Source: Bacteroides sp. CAG:144
GTDB lineage: Bacteria > Bacteroidota > Bacteroidia > Bacteroidales > UBA11471
Direction of reading: 5' to 3'
Assembly: GCA_000434215.1 (NCBI GenBank)
Contig: HF999713.1
Location: 24,651-32,532 of the forward strand
DNA length: 7,882 bases
Shown: positions 1 through 5,398 of the stretch, one piece after another
Layout of the letters: each line of letters starts with the position of its first letter
How positions within the stretch are numbered: the first letter of the stretch is position 1
Position numbers and translations under genes: made by a program
Notes under the pieces: generated by a model
What the model was told of the DNA's origin: nothing
Seen by the model: the letters and a program-made list of their open reading frames with translations, nothing else
Databases searched by the model: none

Positions 1-1
1 T

Positions 2-622
2 CTTTCCCGCTACATGGGCGAGGCTTCGGGAGGAGAAGTCGCTTTGCGACGTACCCCGCCCGGTGAGTATGAGCCATTCAATCGCCGCGTGTCGCTCGAT
101 ACGCATCAGGCACATGTCTTGGTTGGGAATCGGGCTTATGATATGTTCGACGGTCGGCGCACGGCTCTGTTTCTGTTAAACAATCTGTTGGGCGGTCCCG
201 GTATGAATAGCCGGCTGAATATAGCCCTGCGGGAGAAAACGGGATATGTATATACAGTGGAGTCTTCTGTTACTACCTATACCGATACAGGAGTGTTTGC
301 CGTGTATTTCGGTACCGACCCTTCGAAGGTGGATCGTTGTCTTTCTCTTTTGCATCGCGAATTGCGTCGGTTGCGCCAAGCACCTCTTTCGGGATTGCAG
401 TTATCGACGGCCAAACGACAGTTTATGGGGCAAATCGCCGTCGGTACTGAGAACAACGAGAATATGGCTTTGGGTATGGGAAAGGCCTTTTTGCATTACG
501 GAAAATACGATTCGCTCGAAGAAGCATTTACACGTATCGAAGCGGTTTCTGCTACCGAACTTTGTGATGTGGCAAATGAAATTTTCGATGAATCGGCGCT
601 TTCTTCCCTCATTTATGAGTGA
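2..622 (+). CDS. M16 family metallopeptidase (insulinase/processing-protease type), C-terminal half, 5' truncated by window edge
   Basis: The reading frame is open from the first complete codon at position 2, so the gene starts upstream of the window; the ATG at 14 is internal. About 206 residues are visible. They carry the hallmark of the second M16 domain: a run near residues 58-83 reading NNLLGGPGMNSRLN followed by ALREKTGYVYT. This corresponds to the GG-M-SRL...REK-G--Y signature that in M16 peptidases closes over the substrate next to the active site. The zinc-binding HxxEH motif belongs to the N-terminal domain and is outside the window, so I cannot tell whether the protein is catalytically active. 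Single-unit bacterial M16 proteins are about 410-420 residues, so roughly half is missing. No signal peptide can be assessed. The family digests peptides or processes precursors; the substrate here is unknown. Confidence 0.85.
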   Translation, partial: LSRYMGEASGGEVALRRTPPGEYEPFNRRVSLDTHQAHVLVGNRAYDMFDGRRTALFLLNNLLGGPGMNSRLNIALREKTGYVYTVESSVTTYTDTGVFAVYFGTDPSKVDRCLSLLHRELRRLRQAPLSGLQLSTAKRQFMGQIAVGTENNENMALGMGKAFLHYGKYDSLEEAFTRIEAVSATELCDVANEIFDESALSSLIYE

Positions 623-640
623 TTCTTTTTTTTGATTTTT

Positions 641-850
641 GTCATTCCGAAGCGTTGGCGAGGAATCTCCCGCTCTCTATCGGTTGAGACTCTTCATTTC
701 ACTTCGTTCCATTCAGAATGACATGGCTTGTTATCTCGAACGTATGTGAGAGATTTTACAATAGACTCGTTTCGAGGGAGATTCTTCGGAGCATTGCGTC
801 TCGGAATGACATTTGACTGTCATTCCGAACCGATACCAAGAATCTTTTAT
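641..850. repeat. Cluster of five short dispersed hairpin repeats (GTCATTCYGA...GAATCT type)
   Basis: Five related units lie in the spacer after the M16 gene. They are unit 1 plus strand 641-670, unit 2 minus strand 686-722, unit 3 plus strand 730-757 (diverged, starting GTTATCTCGAAC), unit 4 minus strand 778-810 and unit 5 plus strand 819-846. Each opens with GTCATTC(C/T)GA or a variant and closes with (A/G)GAATCT or a variant. The ends pair within a unit (for example ATTCC at 644-648 with GGAAT at 662-666) around a variable centre. Units 4 and 5 face each other, giving a perfect 11-bp inverted repeat, 801-811 with 818-828, with a 6-nt loop. Units 1 and 2 can also pair end to end with one mismatch. 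No reading frame of note crosses the block. From general knowledge, repeats of this pattern are common between genes in Bacteroidetes; their function is not settled. Confidence 0.75.
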
Positions 851-883
851 GAATTTATTTGATGATTGTAAGGGGAAGAATAT

Positions 884-924
884 TTCGGATAATTTCCGAA
901 TACTTTTCTCGCACTTCCGAGAAA
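884..924. repeat. Two adjacent small inverted repeats in the M16-korB spacer
   Basis: TTCGGA at 884-889 pairs with TCCGAA at 895-900 (6 bp, 5-nt loop). TTTCTCG at 905-911 pairs with CGAGAAA at 918-924 (7 bp, 6-nt loop). Neither is followed by a T-run on either strand, so they are unlikely to be terminators. They may be worn-down relatives of the repeat units just upstream. Apart from these, the repeat cluster and the terminator hairpin, I see nothing else in the 431-bp spacer 623-1053. Confidence 0.4.
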
Positions 925-982
925 TACCTTGTGTTTCGAGATGAAAAATCTATCCGAGTGGTGCAATCGGGAATCATTGCTC

Positions 983-1030
983 AAATGAAAAACGAGAGGC
1001 AAAATAAGTTTTGCCTCTCGTTTTTCATTT
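983..1030. terminator. Bidirectional intrinsic terminator between the M16 gene and korB
   Basis: Positions 983-1004 and 1009-1030 are perfectly complementary (22 bp) around the loop TAAG. The core is CGAGAGGC/GCCTCTCG, flanked by A-runs on the left arm and T-runs on the right arm. Either transcript therefore forms a GC-rich stem followed by a U-rich tract. It begins 23 bp beyond the korB stop codon, so it is the natural end of the korAB transcript. It also lies downstream of the M16 gene with no other clear terminator before it, so it probably ends that transcript too, leaving an M16 3' untranslated region of about 400 nt that carries the repeats. Confidence 0.85.
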
Positions 1031-1053
1031 TTATAAAGAAGGGAGAATTTATT

Positions 1054-2067
1054 TTATTTCACCTCCCACGTTTCGCCTTCGAGCAGAAGATCACGCAACG
1101 TTTTATTCGGTTTTTTCGAACGAACCGCGTTTACTTGGGCTTCCACTTCTTTGTCGTAAGTCGGAGCTTCGACATCGCGTATTACTCCGACAGCCAGCGG
1201 AAGTTCATGTCCGTCCATCATGGCGAGCATTTGGTGCATGATGTCATTGGCGGTTGTTGCATCGTGGGTAAGAATATCGTCGAGAGTAATTCCGTTTTCT
1301 CCTACGGTAACGGCTTTCAACTTATATCCGTCGAGGATAAGACCCTTATCCATATTTTTACCGAAGAGCATTTTTTCTCCTTGACGTAGATGTATAGTAC
1401 GATCGGCTCGGAATTCGCGGTCGGCGACATAACTGTGGATTTTATCGTTGAATATGACGCAATTTTGCAGGATTTCCACAACCGCCGCACCTTTGTGGCG
1501 ACCGGCCGCGATCATACATTCTTTCGATACTTCGAGGTCTACATCGATAGCGCGAGCGAAGAAATGCCCCCTTGCTCCGAAAGTGAGTTCAGCAGGAATG
1601 AAAGGATCTTCGACAGTTCCGTAAGGTGAAGACTTTGTAACGGCTCCGCGATCGCTTGTGGGCGAATATTGCCCTTTGGTAAGGCCGTATATTTTGTTGT
1701 TGAGCAGCAGAATATTTACATCGACATTACGGCGCAGGATATGAATGAAGTGATTTCCGCCGATGGCAAGACAATCGCCGTCGCCGCTTACCTGCCATAC
1801 GGTGAGTGCCGGATTGGCGGTTTTTACTCCCGTGGCGATGGCCGATGCACGGCCGTGAATCGTATGGAAACCGTACGTATTCATATAATAGGGAAGACGG
1901 GAAGAACAGCCGATGCCCGAGATAACGGCTATTTCGTGCGGGGGAACACCCAGTTCGGCCATAGCTTTTTGCAGTGTGTTTACGATGGCGTGGTCGCCGC
2001 AACCGGGACACCAACGCACGTATTGGTCGCTTTTATAGTCTTTTGCGGTATATACTTTATTATCCAT
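1054..2067 (-). CDS. korB: 2-oxoglutarate (2-oxoacid):ferredoxin oxidoreductase, beta subunit
   Basis: This 337-residue protein is the thiamine-diphosphate and iron-sulfur subunit of a 2-oxoacid:ferredoxin oxidoreductase, which decarboxylates a 2-oxoacid to an acyl-CoA and passes electrons to ferredoxin, or runs in reverse. Four cysteines fit the family's single [4Fe-4S] cluster: C20 and C23 (WCPGCGDH), C54 (GIGCSSR) and C203 (QNCVIFND). The ThDP/Mg site is GDGDCLAIGGNH at 95-106 with the NNKIYGLTKGQYSPTS stretch at 123-138. The ATG at 2067 is 3 nt after the korA stop. A strong Shine-Dalgarno-like GGAGGA sits at 2075-2080, inside the last korA codons, which supports this start and translational coupling. 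The family is clear. 2-oxoglutarate as substrate is inferred from the close match in layout to the KorA/KorB pair. Confidence 0.93.
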   Translation of the reverse strand: MDNKVYTAKDYKSDQYVRWCPGCGDHAIVNTLQKAMAELGVPPHEIAVISGIGCSSRLPYYMNTYGFHTIHGRASAIATGVKTANPALTVWQVSGDGDCLAIGGNHFIHILRRNVDVNILLLNNKIYGLTKGQYSPTSDRGAVTKSSPYGTVEDPFIPAELTFGARGHFFARAIDVDLEVSKECMIAAGRHKGAAVVEILQNCVIFNDKIHSYVADREFRADRTIHLRQGEKMLFGKNMDKGLILDGYKLKAVTVGENGITLDDILTHDATTANDIMHQMLAMMDGHELPLAVGVIRDVEAPTYDKEVEAQVNAVRSKKPNKTLRDLLLEGETWEVK

Positions 2068-2080
2068 AGGTTATTCCTCC
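2068..2080 (-). promoter_or_regulatory. korB ribosome binding site embedded in the end of korA
   Basis: On the minus strand the sequence GGAGGA at 2080-2075 is followed by the korA stop codon TAA and then CCT and the korB ATG. The same bases encode the terminal Glu-Glu of KorA. A full Shine-Dalgarno sequence is not typical for Bacteroidetes, many of whose genes lack one, so its presence at this junction suggests translation of korB is coupled to termination on korA. Confidence 0.6.
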
Positions 2081-3918
2081 ATAAGTTTAATGAAATGTTC
2101 TTTCAACTCGCTTACCATGAAAGGTTGTCCTTGTACCTGATTGAAGCGGGACACGACGAGTCCCGGAATTTTACCGCAGAGTTGTGTGGCGAACTGTCCG
2201 TTGTTCTGCTCGCATACGACGATTTTTTTGTAGCGTTTCAGTACTTCGGCGGTATTTGCGGGCAGAGGGTTGATATAGTTGAAATGAGCCAACGCTACTT
2301 TCTTTCCTTCGCCATTCAATTCGTTGACTGCCGAGAAAAGATGCCCGTATGTTCCGCCCCAGCCTACGACGAGTAGATCGGCATCGGGATTCCCCTTCAC
2401 TTCGAGAGCAGGAATGCAGTTGGCGATGTAATCGATTTTGGCTTGACGCAGATTGGTCATGCGTTGGTGGTTGCTGGGGTCGGTCGAGATGGCACTGGTT
2501 TCGCTATCCTTTTCGAGTCCGCCCAAACGGTGCATAAAACCTTCTGTTCCCGGGATTGCCCAGTAGCGGACAAATGTTTCGGGATCGCGTTTGTACGGTT
2601 TCCAATTTTCGTTAAGCATTTCGGGCTTCACGTAGTTGGGTTTGATGTCGGGGTATTCGCTCATATCGGGAATTCTCCAAGACGATGACCCGTTGGCAAT
2701 GAATGCGTCGGTGAGCAGAATGACCGGGGTCATGTGTTCGAGCGCAATTTTTGCAGCTTGGAAAGCCATGTCGAAACAGTTGGTGGGAGTTGATGCTGCC
2801 AGTACCACGACGGGAGATTCTCCGTTGCGTCCATAGAGAGCTTGCAGCAGGTCGGTCTGTTCCGATTTGGTAGGAAGTCCCGTCGAAGGACCGCCACGCT
2901 GTACGTCGATGATGACGAGGGGCAATTCGGCCATGACGGCGAGACCGATAGCCTCGCTTTTCAATGCAAGACCGGGACCCGAGGTCGATGTCGCGGCAAG
3001 GTCTCCGGCAAAGCTGGCGCCGATAGCTGTACATACGCCGGCGATTTCGTCTTCGGCTTGTACCACTTTTACTCCGAGGTCTTTACGTTTAGCCAATTCA
3101 TGCAGAATGTCGCTGGCCGGGGTGATGGGATAGCTGCCGAGGAAGAGGGGACGTCCCGATTTTTCCGAAGCGGCTATAAGACCCAAAGCCGTGGCCCGGT
3201 TTCCGTTAATGTCGGTATAAATGCCTTTTTGGGCATCTCCTGTTTCGATATGATAGGTCGTTACCGAGGCGTGGATATTTCCGCCGTAGTGGTAACCGTC
3301 GGTCATGACTTTGATATTCGCTTCGAGAATCGACGGTTTTTTCGAAAATTTATTTTGCAACAAGTGTTCGGCCTGTTCAAGAGGACGTCCGAACAGCCAA
3401 CAGATAAGGCCGAGGGCAAACATGTTTTTGCACCGTAGTATGGCTTTATTGTCGAGTTCTGTCCCGGCGAGAGAACTTTTCACCATAGAGGTAATCGCAA
3501 CGGGAACGAGTTGCTGGGTGATGCCCAACTCTTTGAAAGGATCATCGGTTTTGAATGCTGCTTTTTCGAGATCGCTTTTTTCGAACGAATCGGTATCGAA
3601 AAGAATGACACCGTTCGATTTGACATATTTTACGTTTGTTTTTAGGGCTGCGGGATTCATGGCAACCAACACGTCGGCTTTGTCTCCGGGGGTATATACA
3701 CCTTTTCCTATGTGTACTTGGAATCCCGATACACCGCCCAGAGTTCCTTGCGGAGCGCGTATCTCGGCCGGATAATCGGGGAAAGTGGAAATTTCGTCGC
3801 CGATAGCCGCCGAAATGTTAGAAAAGAGGTTGCCGGCCAGTTGCATACCGTCGCCCGAGTCGCCCGAAAAACGGACTACCACATTTTCTAATTCTTTCAC
3901 ATGTGTTTGTTCTGACAT
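2071..3918 (-). CDS. korA: 2-oxoglutarate (2-oxoacid):ferredoxin oxidoreductase, fused gamma-alpha subunit
   Basis: This 615-residue protein joins two parts of the enzyme. Residues about 10-200 are the gamma domain, with the glycine-rich GDSGDGMQLAG at 19-29 and the conserved stretch around FPDYPAEIRAPQG at 46-58. Residues about 238-613 are the alpha (pyrimidine-binding) part, with SYPITPASD at 262-270 (the YPITP motif contacts the 2-oxoacid), QAEDEIAG at 287-294 (conserved glutamate), RGGPSTGLPTKSEQTDL at 341-357 and a C-terminal WGGTYG region at 520-525. The gamma-alpha fusion with a separate beta subunit is the usual two-gene KorAB arrangement. No delta-type ferredoxin gene lies beside it, so a free ferredoxin must be the electron partner. 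The ATG at 3918 gives a start just before the gamma domain. In Bacteroidales this enzyme links succinyl-CoA and 2-oxoglutarate; the direction in the cell cannot be read from sequence. Confidence 0.93.
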   Translation of the reverse strand: MSEQTHVKELENVVVRFSGDSGDGMQLAGNLFSNISAAIGDEISTFPDYPAEIRAPQGTLGGVSGFQVHIGKGVYTPGDKADVLVAMNPAALKTNVKYVKSNGVILFDTDSFEKSDLEKAAFKTDDPFKELGITQQLVPVAITSMVKSSLAGTELDNKAILRCKNMFALGLICWLFGRPLEQAEHLLQNKFSKKPSILEANIKVMTDGYHYGGNIHASVTTYHIETGDAQKGIYTDINGNRATALGLIAASEKSGRPLFLGSYPITPASDILHELAKRKDLGVKVVQAEDEIAGVCTAIGASFAGDLAATSTSGPGLALKSEAIGLAVMAELPLVIIDVQRGGPSTGLPTKSEQTDLLQALYGRNGESPVVVLAASTPTNCFDMAFQAAKIALEHMTPVILLTDAFIANGSSSWRIPDMSEYPDIKPNYVKPEMLNENWKPYKRDPETFVRYWAIPGTEGFMHRLGGLEKDSETSAISTDPSNHQRMTNLRQAKIDYIANCIPALEVKGNPDADLLVVGWGGTYGHLFSAVNELNGEGKKVALAHFNYINPLPANTAEVLKRYKKIVVCEQNNGQFATQLCGKIPGLVVSRFNQVQGQPFMVSELKEHFIKLMEE

Positions 3919-4021
3919 AATGCCTTGTTTTATTTTGATTCGTGATAGGTCTTTCTTGTTTTATTATCTGCTATTAGATAGTAAAAATGGATATTTTATG
4001 AACAAATTTCTTTTGAATCCG

Positions 4022-4052
4022 CAAAGGAAATAAAAAAATGTAATTAAAACAA
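4022..4052 (-). promoter_or_regulatory. Candidate sigma-ABfr promoter for korAB
   Basis: Reading the minus strand, TTG (4052-4050) is followed after 20 nt by TTCCTTTG (4029-4022). This matches the Bacteroidetes -7 consensus TAnnTTTG except for one base at the second position. It would give a leader of roughly 95-100 nt before the korA ATG at 3918. The surrounding DNA is AT-rich, so chance matches are likely and the call is tentative. I found no convincing terminator between aroK and this site, only a weak AGAAA/TTTCT inverted repeat near 4069-4080, so some read-through from aroK is possible. Confidence 0.35.
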
Positions 4053-4099
4053 CTAATTCCTCCGGAAAAGAAATTTTTCTCTTGCTTTGTGGCGGCTGT

Positions 4100-4639
4100 T
4101 CATGCGATGCGATTATCATGAAGTAGTTGTTGCAGCCTGATGACCGTGTCGTCTATTTCTTTGCGTGTCGTGAGCGAGCCTGTGTCGAAGTGCAAGGAGG
4201 CACGAGTATAGTATGTTTCCCTCTGGGCTATGCTTTGGTCGATGAAAAGGCGGAGTTCTTCGTCGCTTTTTCCGCGCAAGAGGGGTCTCGATTCCCGTCC
4301 GCCGGCCAGTCTTTTGCACAATTCCTCGACCGAGGCTTTTAGATACACACAAGTTCCGTGGCCGTTCATGTAATCTATATTATCGAAAAAACAAGGCGTA
4401 CCCCCTCCGGCTGCAATGATGACATTCTCGAAGTCGGCGACTTCATGAAGAAGCGATTTTTCGATTTGTCGGAATCGTTCTTCTCCGCTTTCGGCGAAAA
4501 TTTCGCGTACTGTTTTGTGGTATCGGGTTTCGATATAAAGGTCGAGATCGATAAAGTCGACTCCTAATTTCTGGGCGAGGGCTTTGCCGAGAGTAGTTTT
4601 TCCCGATCCCATGAATCCGATAAGAAAAATACGTTCCAT
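4100..4639 (-). CDS. aroK: Shikimate kinase
   Basis: This 179-residue protein phosphorylates shikimate at the 3-hydroxyl using ATP, the fifth step of the chorismate pathway. The Walker A loop GFMGSGKTT is at 8-16. D31 and D33 (DLD) fit the Mg/shikimate-binding aspartates, R57 in SGEERFR and GGG at 78-80 the shikimate site, RPLL at 118-121 the lid arginine, and R140 the conserved late arginine. Length is normal for the family (about 170-180). A longer frame runs up to 4708, but there it begins with TTG, has no conserved residues before the ATG at 4639, and would begin inside the -33 box of the gene's own promoter; I therefore choose 4639. The gene is transcribed alone or reads on toward korAB 181 nt downstream. 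Confidence 0.93.
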   Translation of the reverse strand: MERIFLIGFMGSGKTTLGKALAQKLGVDFIDLDLYIETRYHKTVREIFAESGEERFRQIEKSLLHEVADFENVIIAAGGGTPCFFDNIDYMNGHGTCVYLKASVEELCKRLAGGRESRPLLRGKSDEELRLFIDQSIAQRETYYTRASLHFDTGSLTTRKEIDDTVIRLQQLLHDNRIA

Positions 4640-4678
4640 AAATGTCTCGTATGTGCTTGTGTTTCTTTCTTTCTGCTG

Positions 4679-4708
4679 CAAAAATAGCCTATTTTGCGGA
4701 GAACTCAA
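4679..4708 (-). promoter_or_regulatory. sigma-ABfr promoter of aroK
   Basis: On the minus strand TTG (4708-4706) is followed after 19 nt by TATTTTTG (4686-4679), a full match to the TAnnTTTG box used by the primary sigma factor of Bacteroidetes. Transcription would start around 4670-4675, about 30-35 nt before the aroK ATG at 4639. The -33 box lies between the two boxes of the opposing rnhA promoter. Confidence 0.7.
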
Positions 4709-4726
4709 TAAATATAACTACATTTG
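4693..4726 (+). promoter_or_regulatory. sigma-ABfr promoter of rnhA and the downstream glycosyltransferase
   Basis: TTTG at 4693-4696 is followed after 22 nt by TACATTTG at 4719-4726, a full match to TAnnTTTG. The predicted start of transcription is near 4732-4735, leaving a leader of only about 15 nt before the ATG at 4749 with no Shine-Dalgarno sequence. This fits Bacteroidetes, where an A-rich leader (here AAGAAAAAG at 4730-4738) often replaces it. Confidence 0.7.
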
Positions 4727-4748
4727 TACAAGAAAAAGCGTTCGAGAT

Positions 4749-5384
4749 ATGAGCAAATCGAAATATTATGTGGTGTGGGACGGTGTTTCGCCCGGAATCT
4801 ATGCTTCGTGGACGGAATGTCGTTTGCAGGTACAAAATTATCCCGGTGCCAAATATAAAGGGTTTGCCTCGCAAGAAGAAGCCGCCGTCGCTTTCAGGGA
4901 AGGGTATGCCGCTTATTATGCAGGACGCAATGCCGTTGCCAAGAAATCACCCTCTTCTGTTGCAAAATCATGTCCCGAATGGGTTCTCGATACATTGGCC
5001 GTCGACGCCTCGTGTCTCGGTAATCCCGGGCTGATGGAGTACCGCGGGGTATATGTCCGTACAGGGCAAGAACTGTTCCGTATAGGGCCGTATCCCGATG
5101 GTACCAATAATGTGGGAGAATTTTTGGCTTTGGTACATGCGCTGGCCTTGTTGAAGAAAAACAACAGTACGATGACCATTTGTTCCGACAGCCGCAATGC
5201 CATAGCTTGGGTGCGGGCTAAACGATGCAAGACAAAATTGGCTCGTACAGGGAAGAACGAACCGATATTCGATCTTATATCTCGTGCCGAAAAATGGTTG
5301 CAGGAAAATACATATACCAACAAAATCGTTAAATGGGAAACCGGCGAGTGGGGGGAAGTCCCTGCCGACTTCGGTCGTAAATAA
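4749..5384 (+). CDS. rnhA: Ribonuclease HI with N-terminal viroplasmin-like domain
   Basis: This 211-residue protein cleaves the RNA strand of RNA:DNA hybrids. Residues 5-50 form the viroplasmin/RNase H N-terminal fold, seen as KYYVVWDGVSPGIYASWTEC followed by YPGAKYKGFASQEEA; in other proteins this small domain binds RNA-containing duplexes. A linker at about 60-77 leads to the RNase H domain at 80-211. The expected acidic catalytic residues are D86 (VDAS), E124 (NNVGEF), D147 (CSDS) and D207 near the end (EVPADFGRK). The frame is open upstream to 4584, but the ATG at 4749 begins right before the conserved domain and sits just downstream of a consensus promoter, so it is the start. It is followed after 14 nt by a GT4 glycosyltransferase gene, probably in one transcript. 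Confidence 0.92.
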   Translation: MSKSKYYVVWDGVSPGIYASWTECRLQVQNYPGAKYKGFASQEEAAVAFREGYAAYYAGRNAVAKKSPSSVAKSCPEWVLDTLAVDASCLGNPGLMEYRGVYVRTGQELFRIGPYPDGTNNVGEFLALVHALALLKKNNSTMTICSDSRNAIAWVRAKRCKTKLARTGKNEPIFDLISRAEKWLQENTYTNKIVKWETGEWGEVPADFGRK

Positions 5385-5398
5385 AAAATAGGACGGGA

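Noticed and set aside
641..850. Possible CRISPR array
   Set aside because: The units alternate in orientation, differ in sequence and have no regular spacer length; no cas gene is present.
859..1389. A 176-codon open frame on the plus strand running from the spacer into korB
   Set aside because: It crosses the terminator hairpin and lies antisense to the conserved korB gene; its translation shows no recognisable domain.
2842..3438. A 198-codon plus-strand frame, and others such as 3305-3775 and 1669-2376, opposite korA and korB
   Set aside because: korA and korB show full family motifs on the minus strand along these stretches; the opposite frames are by-products of their codon use.
4066..4085. 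Possible terminator after aroK
   Set aside because: The only inverted repeat is AGAAA/TTTCT with a 2-nt loop and no GC content worth noting, too weak to call.
3919..4099. Possible riboswitch or small gene in the 181-bp aroK-korA spacer
   Set aside because: AT-rich with no strong stem, no known riboswitch motif and no open frame with coding character; only a tentative promoter could be supported.
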